Position numbers and translations under genes: made by a program. Source: Stenotrophomonas rhizophila (GTDB lineage Bacteria > Pseudomonadota > Gammaproteobacteria > Xanthomonadales > Xanthomonadaceae). Taken from it: a DNA stretch of 64,000 nucleotides. The notes beneath the pieces were generated by a model. That model saw only the letters and a list, made by a program, of their open reading frames with translations. It did no database searches and was not told the origin of the DNA. The stretch is from positions 927,501-991,500 of the forward strand of contig NZ_CP016294.1 of the NCBI RefSeq assembly GCF_001704155.1, written 5' to 3'. This document shows positions 8,167 through 20,367 of this stretch, piece after piece. Position 1 is the first letter of the stretch; every line of letters begins with the position of its first letter.

Positions 8167-9641
8167 GCCAGATGATGTTGCTTTCGCAGTTGCTTCCCGA
8201 TGTGGTGCTGAGCCACGACCCCTCCATCACCGGCCTGGTGCTGGACAGCCGCGCGGTGCGCCCCGGTAATGCCTTTGTCGCGATCGCCGGCTTCGGCGCG
8301 CACGGGCTGGGCTTTGTCGACCAGGCCCGCGCCGCCGGTGCGGCCGCGATCCTGTTCGAACCGCCGGCCCCGGCGGAGCTGCCGGCACCGGCCGATGCCA
8401 TTGCCGTGCCGGGCCTGCGCACGCGCATGGGCGCCATGGCCGACCAGTTCCATGGCCAGCCCTCGCGCGCGATGACCATGGTCGGCGTGACCGGCACCAA
8501 CGGAAAAACCTCCACCGTGCAGCTGCTGGCCCAGGCCTGGCACCTGCTCGGCACCGCCAGTGGCAGCATCGGCACCTTGGGCGTGGGTCTGTACGGCGAT
8601 GTGGTGCCGACCGGCTTCACCACGCCGCTGGTGCTGCAGATGCATGAAGTGCTGGCGCAGCTGCGTGACCAGGGCGCCAGGGCGGTGGCCATGGAAGTGA
8701 GCTCGCATGCGCTCGACCAGGGCCGCGTGGATGCCGTGCACTACGACGTGGCGGTGTTCACCAACCTCACCCGCGACCATCTCGATTACCACGGCGACAT
8801 GGCGCAGTACGGCGCGGCCAAGGCCAAGCTGTTCCACCGTGCCGGCCTGAAGGCCGCGGTGGTGAACCTGGATGACAGCTTCGGCAGCGAAATGCTGCGC
8901 ACGGTCGATGCCGGCGTCGCCCGGATCGGGGTCAGCTCGCGCGGTGCGCAGCAGGCCACGCTGCGCGCCGACTCGCTCAAGCTCGATGGCCGTGGCATCG
9001 CCTTCGACCTGGTGGTCGACGGTGCACGCCACCCGGTGCAGTCGCCGCTGCTGGGCCGCTTCAACGTGGACAACCTGCTGGCCGTGGCCGGTGTGCTGCA
9101 TGCGCTGGGCCATGCCCCCGAGGCGATCGCCGCGCTGGTGTCGCAGCTGCAGCCGATCGCCGGGCGCATGAACCGCCTCGGCGGCGAACGCGGCCTGCCG
9201 ACCGTGGTGGTCGATTACGCGCATACCCCCGATGCATTGGAGCAGGCCCTGCAGAGCCTGCAGGGCCACCTGCAGGGCAGGCTGTTCTGCGTGTTCGGCT
9301 GCGGCGGCGAACGCGACGCGGGCAAGCGCCCGCAGATGGCGGCCATCGCCGAACGCCTGGCCCAGCAGGTGATCGTCACCGACGACAACCCGCGCGGCGA
9401 GGATGGTGACGCCATCGTCGCCGACATCCTGGCTGGTTTCACTGCCCCCGACGCGGTCACCGTGCAGCGCAACCGCGCGCGCGCGATCGGCCTGGCGGTG
9501 AAGCTGGCCGGCCCTGGCGACATCGTGCTGCTGGCCGGCAAGGGCCATGAGCCCTATCAGGAAGTGCGCGGGGTCAAGCACGACTTCGACGACACCCTGG
9601 TGGCCGCTGCCGCGCTCAGCGCCAAGGAGGCCATCCTGTGA
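8163..9641 (+). CDS. murE: UDP-MurNAc-tripeptide synthetase MurE
   Basis: Cytoplasmic ATP-dependent ligase adding the third stem-peptide residue to UDP-MurNAc-dipeptide. The 492 residues carry the Mur-ligase P-loop GTNGKT at 111-116, the [11 protein letters not shown] block at 178-188, [11 protein letters not shown] at 201-211, and DNPR at 408-411. The DNPR motif is the known signature for meso-diaminopimelate specificity, so the wall is predicted to be the Gram-negative A1-gamma type. The start ATG overlaps the ftsI stop as ATGA. Confidence 0.97.
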   Translation: MSQMMLLSQLLPDVVLSHDPSITGLVLDSRAVRPGNAFVAIAGFGAHGLGFVDQARAAGAAAILFEPPAPAELPAPADAIAVPGLRTRMGAMADQFHGQPSRAMTMVGVTGTNGKTSTVQLLAQAWHLLGTASGSIGTLGVGLYGDVVPTGFTTPLVLQMHEVLAQLRDQGARAVAMEVSSHALDQGRVDAVHYDVAVFTNLTRDHLDYHGDMAQYGAAKAKLFHRAGLKAAVVNLDDSFGSEMLRTVDAGVARIGVSSRGAQQATLRADSLKLDGRGIAFDLVVDGARHPVQSPLLGRFNVDNLLAVAGVLHALGHAPEAIAALVSQLQPIAGRMNRLGGERGLPTVVVDYAHTPDALEQALQSLQGHLQGRLFCVFGCGGERDAGKRPQMAAIAERLAQQVIVTDDNPRGEDGDAIVADILAGFTAPDAVTVQRNRARAIGLAVKLAGPGDIVLLAGKGHEPYQEVRGVKHDFDDTLVAAAALSAKEAIL

Positions 9642-11032
9642 AGCGCACGCCGCTCTCGCTGATCGCCCATTGGGCCGGGGGTGACATCCATGGCGATGAC
9701 ACCGCCATCGACGCCATCAGCAACGACACCCGCACGTTGGCGCCGGGCAGCCTGTACGTGGCACTGCGTGGCGAGCGCTTCGACGGCCATGATTTCGCTG
9801 CCGACGCGGTCGCCCGTGGCGCCAGCGCGATGCTGGTCGAACGCCTGCTCGACGTGGCCGTGCCGCAGATCGTGGTCGGCGACAGCGAGCATGCGCTTGG
9901 CCGGATCGCGACCGGCATGCAGCGCGACCGCGCCGCACGCGTGTTCGCCATCACCGGCAGCAACGGCAAGACCAGCGTCAAGAGCCTGCTGCTGGCGATC
10001 CTGCAGCAGGTCGCGCGCGAGCAGCGCGCGGTGGTGTATGCCAACCCCGGCAACCGCAACAACGAGATCGGCCTGCCGCTGGCGGTGATCGATGCGCCGG
10101 AAGATGCCGATTACGCCATCTACGAGATGGGCGCCGGCAAGCCGGGTGACATCGCCTACCTCACCGACATCGCGCGCCCGCAGTACGCGCTGGTCAACAA
10201 CATCGCCCCGGCCCACCTGGAGCGGATGGGCAGCCTGCAGGGCGTGGCCAGCACCAAGGGCGCCATCTACGCCGCACTGCCGGCCGATGGCGTAGCGGTG
10301 ATCAATGCCGATGACGCCTTCGGCATCTGGTTTGAACAGCACATCGTCGGCCAGCCGCCGCGCAGCCGCGTGCTGCGTTATGGCCTGGACCACAGCGCCG
10401 ACGTGACCGCGCAGGACATCCGCGCCACCGCAGACGGCAGCCGGTTCCTGCTGGTCAGCCCGGCCGGCAGCGTGGATATCGCCTTGGCGCTGCCGGGCCG
10501 CCACAACGTCAGCAACGCCCTGGCCGCCGCATCGCTGGCGCTGGCGGCGGGCATCGGCCTGGCTTCGATTGCTGCCGGCCTGGCCCGTGCCGAACCGGTA
10601 CCGGGCCGCCAGATCGCGCACCGGCTGCCCAATGGCGCCGTGCTGATCGATGACAGCTACAACGCCAACCCCGGTTCGCTGGCCGCTGCCATCGATGCGC
10701 TCGCCGCGTCGAAGGACGAGGCCTGGCTGGTGCTGGGTGACATGCGCGAACTCGGCCCGGATGGCGAGGCACTGCATGCGCAGGCCGGGCGCCGTGCCCG
10801 CGACGCCGGCCTGAAGCGGCTGTACACGCTGGGCACGCTGAGCGCGGCGGCATCGCAGGCGTTCGGCGACGGTGGCCGTCATTTCCAGAGCCACGACGCG
10901 CTGGCTGCCGCGCTGGCCGACGAACTGCATGCTGGCGTGCGCTGCCTGGTCAAGGGCTCGCGCGGCAGCGCCATGGACAAGATTGTAAAAGCGCTGCTGG
11001 CGCGAGGAGAGGAAACCCCCCATGTTGCTTGA
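9638..11032 (+). CDS. murF: UDP-MurNAc-tripeptide:D-Ala-D-Ala ligase MurF
   Basis: Last cytoplasmic Mur ligase, joining D-Ala-D-Ala to the tripeptide. The 464 residues show the P-loop in [14 protein letters not shown] (GSNGKTS at 107-113), [12 protein letters not shown], and the C-terminal [16 protein letters not shown] block. The start is GTG at 9638, overlapping the murE stop as GTGA. Its 3' end overlaps mraY by 11 bases. Confidence 0.97.
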   Translation: MKRTPLSLIAHWAGGDIHGDDTAIDAISNDTRTLAPGSLYVALRGERFDGHDFAADAVARGASAMLVERLLDVAVPQIVVGDSEHALGRIATGMQRDRAARVFAITGSNGKTSVKSLLLAILQQVAREQRAVVYANPGNRNNEIGLPLAVIDAPEDADYAIYEMGAGKPGDIAYLTDIARPQYALVNNIAPAHLERMGSLQGVASTKGAIYAALPADGVAVINADDAFGIWFEQHIVGQPPRSRVLRYGLDHSADVTAQDIRATADGSRFLLVSPAGSVDIALALPGRHNVSNALAAASLALAAGIGLASIAAGLARAEPVPGRQIAHRLPNGAVLIDDSYNANPGSLAAAIDALAASKDEAWLVLGDMRELGPDGEALHAQAGRRARDAGLKRLYTLGTLSAAASQAFGDGGRHFQSHDALAAALADELHAGVRCLVKGSRGSAMDKIVKALLARGEETPHVA

Positions 11033-12107
11033 ACTGGCCCGATGGTTGCAGCAGTTGGAGAGCCTGTTCGGGCTGTTCGGCTACCTGACTCTGCGAGGCA
11101 TCCTGGCCGCGCTTACCGCGCTGTTCCTGTCGCTGTGGCTGGGCCCGGCGATGATCCGCAAGCTGGCCCAGTTCAAGGGCGGCCAGCCGATCCGTACCGA
11201 CGGCCCGCAGACCCACTTCTCCAAGGCCGGCACGCCGACCATGGGCGGTTCGCTGATCCTGCTCACCATCACCCTGTCGGTGCTGCTGTGGGCGGACCTG
11301 CGCAACCGATATGTGTGGGTGGTGCTGGCGGTGATGCTGTGCTTCGGCGCCATCGGCTGGTACGACGACTGGATCAAGATCGTGCGCCGCGACCCGAACG
11401 GCCTGAAGTCGCGCTGGAAGTACCTGCTGCAGTCGATCTTCGGCCTGGCCGCCGGCCTGTTCCTGTTCTACACCGCCGACGTGCCGGCCGCGCTGACCTT
11501 CTACATCCCGATGTTCAAGTCGGTGGCGCTGCCGCTGGCGGGCATCAGCTTCGTGGCCATTGCCTACTTCTGGATCGTCGGCTTCTCCAACGCGGTCAAC
11601 CTGACCGACGGCCTGGATGGGTTGGCGATCATGCCCACGGTGCTGGTGGCCTGCGCGCTGGGCGTGTTCGCCTATGCCTCGGGCAACGTGGTGTTCTCCA
11701 ACTACCTGCAGATCCCGCAGATCCCCGGGGCGGGCGAACTGGTGATCATCTGCGCGGCGATCGCCGGCGCGGGCCTGGGCTTCCTGTGGTTCAACACCTA
11801 CCCGGCCATGGTGTTCATGGGCGACATCGGCGCGCTGGCGCTGGGCGCGGTGCTGGGTACCATCGCGGTGATCACCCGCCAGGAACTGGTGCTGGTGATC
11901 ATGGGCGGCGTGTTCGTGATTGAAACGCTGTCGGTGATGATCCAGGTCGCCTCGTTCAAGCTGACCGGCAAGCGCGTGTTCCGCATGGCGCCGATCCACC
12001 ACCACTTCGAACTCAAGGGCTGGCCGGAGCCGCGCGTGATCGTGCGCTTCTGGATCATCTCGGTGGTGCTGGTGCTGATCGGCCTGGCCACGTTGAAGGT
12101 CCGCTGA
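11022..12107 (+). CDS. mraY: Phospho-MurNAc-pentapeptide transferase MraY
   Basis: Integral membrane enzyme that moves phospho-MurNAc-pentapeptide to undecaprenyl phosphate, forming lipid I. The 361 residues contain about ten hydrophobic spans. The conserved Asp pair D115-D116 lies in GWYDDWIKI, followed by [13 protein letters not shown] and the C-terminal [16 protein letters not shown] histidine motif. Shine-Dalgarno GAGAGGA precedes the ATG. The next gene is ftsW, starting on the last base of the stop codon; the murD gene usually found between them in Enterobacteria is absent. Confidence 0.97.
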   Translation: MLLELARWLQQLESLFGLFGYLTLRGILAALTALFLSLWLGPAMIRKLAQFKGGQPIRTDGPQTHFSKAGTPTMGGSLILLTITLSVLLWADLRNRYVWVVLAVMLCFGAIGWYDDWIKIVRRDPNGLKSRWKYLLQSIFGLAAGLFLFYTADVPAALTFYIPMFKSVALPLAGISFVAIAYFWIVGFSNAVNLTDGLDGLAIMPTVLVACALGVFAYASGNVVFSNYLQIPQIPGAGELVIICAAIAGAGLGFLWFNTYPAMVFMGDIGALALGAVLGTIAVITRQELVLVIMGGVFVIETLSVMIQVASFKLTGKRVFRMAPIHHHFELKGWPEPRVIVRFWIISVVLVLIGLATLKVR

Positions 12108-13432
12108 TGAACGACCTGTCGCGCCAGGCAACCCGCCTTGAAGCCATCGGAGGCCACTTCGACAAGTGGCTGCTGGGCGCGATCATCACGCTCACCGGGC
12201 TGGGCGTGGTGATGGTCGCGTCGAGCTCGATCGCCCTGATGAGCAGCCCGTTCTACTACCTCAACCGCCATCTGATCTTCCTGGCGGTGGGCATCGTGCT
12301 GGCCGGGCTGGCCATGCGCACCGAGCTCAAGAGCATCGAGCAGTACAACCAGATGCTGCTGCTGGGCTGCTTCGCGCTGCTGGTGGTGGTGTTCATTCCC
12401 GGCCTGGGCAGCAGCGTCAACGGCGCCCGGCGCTGGATCAACCTCGGTTTCTCCAAGTTCCAGACCGTCGAAGCAGTGAAGGTGCTCTACATCGTGTGGC
12501 TGTCCAGCTACCTGGTGCGCTTCCGTGACGAGGTCAACGCGACCTGGCCGGCGATGCTCAAGCCGCTGGGCGTGGCCGGCGCGCTGGTGGTGCTGCTGCT
12601 GCTGCAGCCCGACTTCGGTTCCTCCACCCTGCTGCTGGCGATCACCGCCGGCATGCTGGTGCTGGGCGGGGTGAACCTGCCGCGCATGTCGATGCCGATC
12701 GTGTTCGGCCTGGTGGCGATGAGCGCGCTGGCGATCATCGAACCGTACCGCATGCGCCGCATCACCTCGTTCTGGGACCCGTGGGCCGACCAGCAGGGCG
12801 ACGGCTACCAGCTGTCCAACGCGCTGATGGCGGTGGGCCGTGGCGAGTGGACCGGCGTGGGCCTGGGCAATTCGGTGCAGAAGCTGTACTACCTGCCGGA
12901 AGCACACACCGACTTCATCTTTTCGGTCACCGCCGAAGAACTGGGTTTCGTCGGCACCTGCCTGATCGTGGCGCTGTACGCGCTGCTGGCCGGCCGCGCG
13001 TTCTGGATCGGCATGCGCTGCGTGGAAATGAAGCGCCACTTCTCCGGCTACATCGCCTTCGGCATCGGCCTGTGGGTGAGCATGCAGAGTTTCGTCTCGA
13101 TCGGCGTGAACCTGGGCATCCTGCCGACCAAGGGCCTGACCCTGCCGCTGATTTCGTCTGGCGGTTCGAGCATCCTGATGACCTGCGTGGCGATGGGCCT
13201 GCTGCTGCGCGTGTCCTACGAACTGGACCGTGCCGAGCGCCGCCAGGCCGTGCGCATGGGCGCGGCGGAACTGGATGATGCCGCGCCGGTCGATGCGCCG
13301 GCCCGTGCCAGCGCCGTGGCCGCTGCCATGCAGGAAAGCAACGCACGTGCCTCCGCGCAGCGCGACAGCGCCCCGCGTGGGACCAGCCGCATGCAGCAGC
13401 GGATCGAGCCGACCCTGGGGAGGATGGGATGA
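12107..13432 (+). CDS. ftsW: Septal peptidoglycan glycosyltransferase FtsW
   Basis: SEDS-family polymerase that works with FtsI at the septum. The 441 residues have about ten membrane spans, beginning at residue 24 ([20 protein letters not shown]), and the family signature region [21 protein letters not shown] near residue 340. The long loop containing [12 protein letters not shown] is typical of FtsW/RodA. The cytoplasmic tail after about residue 375 is long, Ala/Arg-rich and low in predicted structure. The stop overlaps the murG start as ATGA. Confidence 0.96.
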   Translation: MNDLSRQATRLEAIGGHFDKWLLGAIITLTGLGVVMVASSSIALMSSPFYYLNRHLIFLAVGIVLAGLAMRTELKSIEQYNQMLLLGCFALLVVVFIPGLGSSVNGARRWINLGFSKFQTVEAVKVLYIVWLSSYLVRFRDEVNATWPAMLKPLGVAGALVVLLLLQPDFGSSTLLLAITAGMLVLGGVNLPRMSMPIVFGLVAMSALAIIEPYRMRRITSFWDPWADQQGDGYQLSNALMAVGRGEWTGVGLGNSVQKLYYLPEAHTDFIFSVTAEELGFVGTCLIVALYALLAGRAFWIGMRCVEMKRHFSGYIAFGIGLWVSMQSFVSIGVNLGILPTKGLTLPLISSGGSSILMTCVAMGLLLRVSYELDRAERRQAVRMGAAELDDAAPVDAPARASAVAAAMQESNARASAQRDSAPRGTSRMQQRIEPTLGRMG

Positions 13433-14514
13433 ACGCCCAGCATTCCCCGCGTCCGGTGATGATCATGGCCGGCGGTACCGGCGGCCACATCTTCCCCGGC
13501 CTGGCCGTGGCCAAGGTGCTGCGCGAACGCGGCATTCCAGTGACCTGGCTGGGCAGCATCGGCGGCATGGAAACGCGCCTGGTGCCGCAGCACGACATTC
13601 ATATCGACACGCTGGCGATCAGCGGCCTGCGTGGCAAGGGCAAGCTGGCGCTGCTGACCGCGCCTGGCCGCCTGCTGCGCGCCGTGCGCTCGGCCGGCTT
13701 CCTGATCCGCGACCGCCAGCCGCGCGCGGTGATCGCCTTCGGCGGCTTCGCCTCCGGTCCCGGGGGCCTGGCCGCACGCCTGCACGGCCTGCCGCTGCTG
13801 GTGCACGAACAGAACCGCGCGCCGGGCTTGACCAACCGCGTGCTGTCGCGCTTCGCACGCCGCGTGCTGACCGGGTTCCCGGGCAGCTTCGCCCAGCGCG
13901 AAGAAGCGGTCGGTAACCCGGTGCGGGCCGAGATTGCCGCCATTGCCGGACCCGAACAGCGCCTCGCCGGTCGCGAAGGCCCGCTGCGGGTGCTGGTGCT
14001 CGGTGGCAGCCAAGGTGCGCGTGCCCTCAACAACGCCGTGCCCCAGGCACTCGCCGCACTGGTCGGTCGCATCGCGGTCGACGTGCGCCACCAGAGCGGT
14101 GAAAAGCTGCACGCCGAAGCGCTGCAGGCGTACCAGGATGCCGGTGTCACTGCGCGCGTCGAGCCGTTCATCGCCGACATGGCCGAAGCGTTCGCCTGGG
14201 CCGACCTGGTGGTCTGCCGCTCCGGCGCGTCCACCCTGGCCGAGCTGTGCGCGGTCGGCGTGGGCAGCGTGCTGGTGCCGTTCGCGGCGGCCGTCGACGA
14301 TCACCAGACCCGCAACGCGGAGTACCTGGTCGAACGTGGTGCGGCCGTGTTGCTGAAGCAGGACGAAATGCTGGCCACGCGCCTGCAGGACGTACTGCGC
14401 GATCTGTCCGAAAATTCCGCCCGCCGCATGCAGATGGCAACCGCCGCGCGTGCCCTGGCCAAGGTCGATGCCGCCGAGCGCATCGCCGACATCATTCTCG
14501 AGGAATCCAAATGA
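13429..14514 (+). CDS. murG: Lipid II synthase MurG
   Basis: GT28-family N-acetylglucosaminyltransferase on the inner face of the membrane; it converts lipid I to lipid II. The 361 residues show the N-terminal glycine-rich loop [12 protein letters not shown] (GGTGGH at 15-20), GGFASGPGG near 105, [12 protein letters not shown] near 125, VLGGSQGA near 187, and SGASTLAE followed by [10 protein letters not shown] in the UDP-GlcNAc site. Position after ftsW and before murC is canonical. Confidence 0.97.
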   Translation: MNAQHSPRPVMIMAGGTGGHIFPGLAVAKVLRERGIPVTWLGSIGGMETRLVPQHDIHIDTLAISGLRGKGKLALLTAPGRLLRAVRSAGFLIRDRQPRAVIAFGGFASGPGGLAARLHGLPLLVHEQNRAPGLTNRVLSRFARRVLTGFPGSFAQREEAVGNPVRAEIAAIAGPEQRLAGREGPLRVLVLGGSQGARALNNAVPQALAALVGRIAVDVRHQSGEKLHAEALQAYQDAGVTARVEPFIADMAEAFAWADLVVCRSGASTLAELCAVGVGSVLVPFAAAVDDHQTRNAEYLVERGAAVLLKQDEMLATRLQDVLRDLSENSARRMQMATAARALAKVDAAERIADIILEESK

Positions 14515-14536
14515 ACACCGTTACGCGAGGCCGCGC

Positions 14537-15973
14537 ATGATCCGCCGCCTGCACGACACCAATGACCTCGTGCGCGCCTTCCCGCGCGTGCACTTCGTCG
14601 GCATCGGTGGCACCGGCATGAGCGGCATCGCCGAAGTGATGCTGACGCTGGGGTATGAGGTGTCCGGTTCGGACAATGCCGACAACGCCGCCACCCGTCG
14701 CCTGGCGGGGCTGGGCGCGCGCGTGATGCGCGGCCATTCGGCCGCCAATGTGCTGGGCACCGACTGCGTGGTGGTGTCCAGCGCGATCCGCGAGGACAAC
14801 CCCGAACTGATGGAAGCGCGCAGCCAGCGCATTCCGATCATGCCGCGCGCGGCCATGCTGGCCGAACTGATGCGCTTCCGCCGCGGCATCGCCGTGGCCG
14901 GCACGCACGGGAAGACCACCACCACCAGCCTGACCGCGGCGGTGCTGAGCGAAGGCGGGCTGGACCCGACGTTCGTGATCGGTGGCCAGCTGCTGGCCGC
15001 CGGTGCCAACGCCAAGCTTGGCAGTGGCCAGTGGCTGGTGGCCGAAGCCGACGAAAGCGATGGCAGCTTCCTGCGCCTGAATCCGCTGGTGTCGGTGATC
15101 ACCAACATTGATGCGGACCACCTGGAGAACTACGGCAACGACTTCTCCCGCGTGCAGGCCGCCTTTGCCGAATTCCTGCAGCGCCTGCCGTTCTATGGGT
15201 TGGCGGTGCTGTGCATCGACGACCCGGAAGTGGCCGCGCTGGCCGCACAGACCCCGCGCCATGTCATGAGCTACGGCATGAGCAGCAATGCGGACGTGCG
15301 CGCCGAAGACGTGGTCCAGGATGGGCCGCGCATGCGCTTCACCCTGCGTCTGCCCGAAGGCAGCAGCTACCCGGTGACCCTGGCGCTGCCGGGCACGCAC
15401 AACGTGCTCAACGCGCTGGCCGCCGCTGCGGTGGGCTGGCAGCTGGGCGTCGCCCCGGATGCGATCGCCCGCGCGCTGGAAAGCTTCGCCGGCATCGGTC
15501 GCCGCTTCAACGACCTGGGCATCGTCACCACCCGCACCGGCGCCAAGGTGCGCGTGATCGACGACTACGGCCATCACCCTCGTGAGCTGGCTGCGGTGTT
15601 CGCCGCCGCGCGTGGCGGCTGGCCGTCGCAGCGCCTGGTGGTGGCGTTCCAGCCGCACCGCTACAGCCGTACCCGTGACCAGTTCGACGCGTTCGCCGCG
15701 GTGCTGTCCGAAGTGGACGCCCTGGTGCTGAGCGAGGTCTACCCGGCCGGCGAAGCGCCGATTCCCGGTGCCGATTCGCGCTCGCTGGCCCGCGCCATCC
15801 GCGCGCGCGGCCGCAGCGAACCGGTCGTGGTCGGCCAGGCGGCCGAACTGCAGCACGTGCTGCCTGACGTGCTGCAGGACGGCGACCTGCTGCTGATGAT
15901 GGGCGCGGGCGACATCGGCCACGTTGCCCACCTGGTCGCCACCGATGGCTTCAGCGAGGCACCCGCCGCATGA
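14537..15973 (+). CDS. murC: UDP-MurNAc:L-alanine ligase MurC
   Basis: First Mur ligase, adding L-Ala to UDP-MurNAc. The 478 residues begin with the Rossmann-like [14 protein letters not shown] at 20-33; the P-loop [12 protein letters not shown] is at 121-132, followed by [10 protein letters not shown] and [12 protein letters not shown]. The start ATG at 14537 follows GAGG and is 22 bases after murG, one of only two gaps inside the cluster; longer upstream starts would invade murG. It overlaps ddlB as ATGA. Confidence 0.97.
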   Translation: MIRRLHDTNDLVRAFPRVHFVGIGGTGMSGIAEVMLTLGYEVSGSDNADNAATRRLAGLGARVMRGHSAANVLGTDCVVVSSAIREDNPELMEARSQRIPIMPRAAMLAELMRFRRGIAVAGTHGKTTTTSLTAAVLSEGGLDPTFVIGGQLLAAGANAKLGSGQWLVAEADESDGSFLRLNPLVSVITNIDADHLENYGNDFSRVQAAFAEFLQRLPFYGLAVLCIDDPEVAALAAQTPRHVMSYGMSSNADVRAEDVVQDGPRMRFTLRLPEGSSYPVTLALPGTHNVLNALAAAAVGWQLGVAPDAIARALESFAGIGRRFNDLGIVTTRTGAKVRVIDDYGHHPRELAAVFAAARGGWPSQRLVVAFQPHRYSRTRDQFDAFAAVLSEVDALVLSEVYPAGEAPIPGADSRSLARAIRARGRSEPVVVGQAAELQHVLPDVLQDGDLLLMMGAGDIGHVAHLVATDGFSEAPAA

Positions 15974-16953
15974 GCACGCTGACCTTCCCGCCGCTGCGCA
16001 CCACCGACCCGGCCGTGTTCGGCCGCGTTGCCGTGCTGCTGGGCGGCACCTCCAGCGAACGCGAAGTGTCGCTGGATTCCGGCCGCAACGTGATCGAGGC
16101 GCTGCGCGCGCGCGGTGTCAACGCCACCGCGGTGGACGGCATTCCGGCCCTGGCCCTGGCGCTGGTGGAAAAGCGCTTCGACCGCGTCTTCAACATCCTG
16201 CACGGCCACAACGGCGGCGGTGAGGACGGCATCGTGCAGGGGCTGATGGAAGCCTTCGGCGTGCCGTATACCGGTTCGGACGTGCTCGGTTCGGCACTGG
16301 GCATGGACAAGATCCGCACCAAGCAGGTGTGGCTGTCGCTGGGCCTGCCCACCCCGCAGTACCGGAAGGTGGACAGCACCAATGTCCATGCGCTGGCGGC
16401 CGAACTCGGCCTGCCGGTGGTGGTCAAGCCGGCCAACGAAGGCTCCAGCGTCGGCATCAGCCGGGTCACCGACGAGGCTGGCCTGGATGAGGCGGTCGCA
16501 CTGGCGGCCCGCTACGACGGCCAGCTGCTGATGGAGCAGATGGTGGTCGGCGACGAACTCACCGTGGGCATCCTCGGCGACCAGGCGCTGCCGTCGATCC
16601 GCATCGTGCCCAAGGGCCAGTGGTACGACTACAACGCCAAGTACATTGCGGAAGACACCCAGTACCTGTGCCCGGGCCTGGAAGGCGACGACGAAGCGGA
16701 GATCCGCCGGATCGCGCTGGCTGCGTTCCGTGCCGCCGGCTGCCGTGGCTGGGGTCGCGTTGACGTGATGCGCGACCGCAGCAGCGGCGCGTTCTACCTG
16801 CTCGAAGTGAACACCGCGCCGGGCATGACCAGCCATTCGCTGGTGCCCAAGGCGGCTGGCCAGGCTGGCATCGGGTTTGAAGAGCTGGTCTGGCGCGTGC
16901 TGGAACAGACGTTGCCGCAAGGCTTCGGCACCTCGGAGGCCACCTACGCATGA
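15970..16953 (+). CDS. ddlB: D-alanine--D-alanine ligase DdlB
   Basis: ATP-grasp ligase making the D-Ala-D-Ala used by MurF. The 327 residues carry the N-terminal [19 protein letters not shown] signature, the [14 protein letters not shown] block, [14 protein letters not shown], and the C-terminal [17 protein letters not shown] motif. Length is normal. ATGA overlaps on both sides tie it to murC and ftsQ. Confidence 0.97.
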   Translation: MSTLTFPPLRTTDPAVFGRVAVLLGGTSSEREVSLDSGRNVIEALRARGVNATAVDGIPALALALVEKRFDRVFNILHGHNGGGEDGIVQGLMEAFGVPYTGSDVLGSALGMDKIRTKQVWLSLGLPTPQYRKVDSTNVHALAAELGLPVVVKPANEGSSVGISRVTDEAGLDEAVALAARYDGQLLMEQMVVGDELTVGILGDQALPSIRIVPKGQWYDYNAKYIAEDTQYLCPGLEGDDEAEIRRIALAAFRAAGCRGWGRVDVMRDRSSGAFYLLEVNTAPGMTSHSLVPKAAGQAGIGFEELVWRVLEQTLPQGFGTSEATYA

Positions 16954-17696
16954 ACGCGGTGCTGCGCATCTTCGTCTGGCTGCTGGCCCTGTCGCTGGTA
17001 GCGCTGCCCGTGGTGGCGGTGCTCAACGGCTGGGTCGGCGCCGAACGCTGGCCGTTGGCCAAGCTGCGCGTGCACGGTGAATTCAAGCGGGTGCCGGCCG
17101 AGCAGCTGCAGCAGGTGGTGCTGCCGTATGCGAAGTCCGGCTTCTTCGCGGTAAAGCTGCAGGACGCGCAGGACGCCATCGAAAAGCTGCCGTGGGTGGA
17201 AAGCGCGCAGGTGCGCAAGCAGTGGCCCGACGTGCTGGAAATCACCCTGGTCGAGCACAAGCCGTTCGCGCGCTGGGGCAAGGACCGGCTGCTGTCCGAG
17301 CAGGGCAAGCTGTTCGCCACCCCCCAGAAGCTGCAAGACCTGGCATTGCCCGACCTGGATGGCCCGGACACGCAGACCGAAGAAGTAGTGGCGCTGTACA
17401 ACGACGCACGCGCGCTGTTCGCGCCGGCCGGGGTGGATGTCACCCGGGTCAGCATGGATGCGCGCGGCAGCTGGTCGCTGCAGCTGAGCAACGGCACCGA
17501 AGTGGTGGTCGGCCGCGATGACGCGCGCTCGCGCCTGCAGCGCTTCGTGCGCGTGCTGCCGCAGCTGGCCAACCAGCAGGCGCCGATCGAACGCGCCGAC
17601 CTCCGTTACACCAATGGTTTCACGCTGAGCTGGGGTACTCCCCCGGCCCCGGCCGCGCCGGCCAATGTGGCGCAACGCACGCAGGACAGGACATGA
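16950..17696 (+). CDS. ftsQ: Cell division protein FtsQ
   Basis: Bitopic divisome scaffold bridging early proteins and FtsL/FtsB. The 248 residues have a membrane span at about 4-24 ([21 protein letters not shown]), the POTRA domain starting at [17 protein letters not shown] (about 37-105, with [18 protein letters not shown]), and the beta domain to about 230. A Pro/Ala-rich tail follows. Identification is from topology, POTRA features and position between ddlB and ftsA. Confidence 0.94.
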   Translation: MNAVLRIFVWLLALSLVALPVVAVLNGWVGAERWPLAKLRVHGEFKRVPAEQLQQVVLPYAKSGFFAVKLQDAQDAIEKLPWVESAQVRKQWPDVLEITLVEHKPFARWGKDRLLSEQGKLFATPQKLQDLALPDLDGPDTQTEEVVALYNDARALFAPAGVDVTRVSMDARGSWSLQLSNGTEVVVGRDDARSRLQRFVRVLPQLANQQAPIERADLRYTNGFTLSWGTPPAPAAPANVAQRTQDRT

Positions 17697-18928
17697 ATCG
17701 CAAGGGTGACAAATCGCTGATCGTCGGGCTCGATATCGGCACCTCCAAGGTGGTGGCGCTGGTCGGCGAGTACTCGCCGGGCAATCCCATCGAGGTGATC
17801 GGCATCGGTTCGCATGAGTCGCGCGGGCTCAAGCGCGGCGTGGTGGTGGACATCGAATCGACCGTGCAGTCGATCCAGCGCGCGGTGGAAGAAGCCGAGC
17901 TGATGGCCGGCTGCGAGATCCGCTCGGTGTATGCCTCCATCTCCGGCAACCATGTGCAGTGCAAGAACTCGCCGGGGATCGTGCCGATCCGCGACGGTGA
18001 GGTGACCTGGGGCGACCTGGACCGCGTGCTTGACGCGGCCAAGGCCGTGGCGATCCCGGCCGACCAGAAGATCCTGCACGCGATTCCGCGCGAATACGTG
18101 CTGGACGATTCCCAGGAAGGCATCCGCAACCCGGTCGGCATGACCGGCGTGCGCCTGGAGGTGCATGCGCACCTGGTGGTATGCGCGCAGTCGGCCGCGG
18201 CCAACATCAGCAAGTGCGTGCAGCGCTGCGGCCTGCAGGTGGATGACCTGGTCCTGTCCTCGCTGGCCTCCAGCGTGGCCGTGCTGACCGCCGACGAGCG
18301 CGAACTGGGCGTGGTGCTGGTCGACATGGGCGCCGGCACCACCGACCTGGCCGTGTTCGTGCAGGGCGCGATCTGCCACACCGCCTCGCTGCCGATCGCC
18401 GGCGACCACGTCACCAACGACATCGCGCACATGCTGCGCACGCCGACCCCGGAAGCCGAGCAGATCAAGGTGCGCTACGCGTGCGCGCTGGCCCAGCTGG
18501 CCACCGCCGAGGAAAGCATCCAGGTGCCCAGCGTGGGCGACCGTCCGCCGCGCCGCATGCCGCGCCACGCGCTGGCGCAGGCAGTGCAGGGCCGTTACGA
18601 GGAAATCTTCGAGATGGTGCAGGCCGAACTGCGCCGTTCCGGCTTCGAGGAACTGGTACGCGCCGGCATGGTGCTCACCGGCGGTGCCTCGAAGATGGAA
18701 GGCGTGGTCGAACTGGCCGAGGAAATGCTGCAGATGCCGGTACGCGTAGGCATTCCGCAGCATGTCACGGGGCTGGGCGAAGTGGTCGGCAACCCGGTGC
18801 ATGCCACCGGCGTGGGCCTGCTGCTGATGGGCAGCCAGATCGAACACCCGCGCCGCCCGTCGCTGCCCACCGGGCGCGCAGGCAGCATGTTCAACAAATT
18901 GAAAACCTGGTTCCGCGGCGAGTTCTGA
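17693..18928 (+). CDS. ftsA: Cell division protein FtsA
   Basis: Actin-like ATPase that tethers FtsZ to the membrane. The 411 residues show the phosphate-1 loop [15 protein letters not shown] near 14-28, the phosphate-2 segment [13 protein letters not shown] near 208-220, and [11 protein letters not shown] near 330. The C-terminus ends in the amphipathic membrane-targeting segment [12 protein letters not shown]. It overlaps ftsQ as ATGA and is followed by a 161-base gap before ftsZ. Confidence 0.97.
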   Translation: MNRKGDKSLIVGLDIGTSKVVALVGEYSPGNPIEVIGIGSHESRGLKRGVVVDIESTVQSIQRAVEEAELMAGCEIRSVYASISGNHVQCKNSPGIVPIRDGEVTWGDLDRVLDAAKAVAIPADQKILHAIPREYVLDDSQEGIRNPVGMTGVRLEVHAHLVVCAQSAAANISKCVQRCGLQVDDLVLSSLASSVAVLTADERELGVVLVDMGAGTTDLAVFVQGAICHTASLPIAGDHVTNDIAHMLRTPTPEAEQIKVRYACALAQLATAEESIQVPSVGDRPPRRMPRHALAQAVQGRYEEIFEMVQAELRRSGFEELVRAGMVLTGGASKMEGVVELAEEMLQMPVRVGIPQHVTGLGEVVGNPVHATGVGLLLMGSQIEHPRRPSLPTGRAGSMFNKLKTWFRGEF

Positions 18929-18977
18929 CGCGGCACCTCAACGCGGCGACGCGTGTTTCAAACCGGCCCCCGCCGGC

Positions 18978-19020
18978 GCAACAGAAAAGCAACACACAAC
19001 CCACACAGCCGCAACGGCAA
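18978..19020 (+). promoter_or_regulatory. C/A-rich, G-poor leader ahead of ftsZ
   Basis: This stretch of the ftsA-ftsZ gap is dominated by C and A with few G, very unlike the surrounding G-rich DNA. Such sequence is unstructured and resembles Rho-utilisation or AC-rich translation-enhancing leaders. The ftsZ Shine-Dalgarno GAGGA follows about 58 bases later. Function is inferred only. Confidence 0.3.
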
Positions 19021-19089
19021 CATGCAGCGCGAAGGCAGGACGCCAACACGCCCATGCCAACCACAAGCGGATACAACGAGGACACGGAC

Positions 19090-20316
19090 ATGGCGCATTT
19101 CGAACTGATTGAGAAGATGGCACCCAATGCGGTGATCAAGGTGATCGGCGTGGGCGGCGGCGGCGGCAACGCCGTGGCGCACATGGTCAGCACCAGCGTG
19201 GACGGCGTGGAATTCATCACCGCCAACACCGACTCGCAGGCCATCAAGAATTGCGGTGCCAAGCTGCAGCTGCAGCTGGGTACCAACGTCACCAAGGGCC
19301 TGGGCGCAGGCGCGAATCCGGAAGTGGGCCGCCAGGCCGCGCTGGAAGACCGCGAACGCATCATGGACGCCCTGCAGGGTGCGGACATGGTGTTCATCAC
19401 CGCCGGCATGGGCGGTGGTACCGGCACCGGCGCTGCACCGGTGGTGGCACAACTGGCCAAGGAGATGGGCATCCTGACCGTCGCCGTGGTCACCAAGCCG
19501 TTCCCGTTCGAAGGCCGCCGCCGCATGCAGGTCGCGCTGAAGGGCATCGAGGAACTGAGCCAGCACTGCGACTCGCTGATCACCATCCCGAACGAAAAGC
19601 TGATCACCGTGCTGGGCCGCAACGCCACCATGATCCAGGCCTTCCGTGCCGCCAACGACGTCCTCCAGGGCGCCGTGCAGGGCATCGCCGACCTGATCGT
19701 GCGCCCGGGCCTGATCAACGTCGACTTCGCCGACGTGCGCACCGTCATGTCCGAAATGGGCCTGGCGATGATGGGTACCGGCACCGCCCGTGGCGATGAC
19801 CGCGCCCAGGCCGCCGCCGAAGCCGCCATCCAGAACCCGCTGCTGGACGATGTGAACCTGGCCGGTGCCAACGGCATCCTGGTCAACATCACCGCCGGCG
19901 CCGACTTCACCATGGCCGAGTTCGACGAGATCGGCCGTACCATCGATGGCTTCGCCTCCGAAGACGCCACCGTGGTGGTCGGTACCGTGCTGGATCCGGA
20001 CATGCAGGACGAAGTCCGCGTGACCGTGGTTGCGACCGGCCTGAACCGTGCCGTGGCCGCCAAGTCCCAGCGTCCGGGCGAGCGCGCGCCGATCAAGCTG
20101 GTCCGCAACGCCACCACCGGCCAGCCGGAGTTCGGCGATTTCGACAACGGCGGCGATGCCGTGTCCAAGGCGGTCGGCGGCATGGGCCTGGGCCTGCGCC
20201 GTCCGAGCGCCGACACCGTGGCCCCGTCCGCACCGTCGGCCTCGGGTCCGGCCGCGGCTGAGCTGCCCAACGATTACCTGGACATCCCGGCGTTCCTGCG
20301 CCGCCAGGCGGACTGA
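19090..20316 (+). CDS. ftsZ: Cell division GTPase FtsZ
   Basis: Tubulin-like GTPase forming the Z ring. The 408 residues contain [11 protein letters not shown] at 19-29, the tubulin signature GGGTGTG at 108-114, and [11 protein letters not shown] at the T7/synergy region. The conserved C-terminal peptide [14 protein letters not shown] (395-408), which binds FtsA and ZipA, is preceded by an Ala/Pro/Ser linker. The start at 19090 ([10 protein letters not shown]) has GAGGA seven bases upstream. The hairpin at 20368-20393 follows the gene. Confidence 0.98.
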   Translation: MAHFELIEKMAPNAVIKVIGVGGGGGNAVAHMVSTSVDGVEFITANTDSQAIKNCGAKLQLQLGTNVTKGLGAGANPEVGRQAALEDRERIMDALQGADMVFITAGMGGGTGTGAAPVVAQLAKEMGILTVAVVTKPFPFEGRRRMQVALKGIEELSQHCDSLITIPNEKLITVLGRNATMIQAFRAANDVLQGAVQGIADLIVRPGLINVDFADVRTVMSEMGLAMMGTGTARGDDRAQAAAEAAIQNPLLDDVNLAGANGILVNITAGADFTMAEFDEIGRTIDGFASEDATVVVGTVLDPDMQDEVRVTVVATGLNRAVAAKSQRPGERAPIKLVRNATTGQPEFGDFDNGGDAVSKAVGGMGLGLRRPSADTVAPSAPSASGPAAAELPNDYLDIPAFLRRQAD

Positions 20317-20367
20317 GGAACGCGGCCGGGGTCTTGTCCTCCCCGGTAAGCGCCTCCATGTCCCTTG

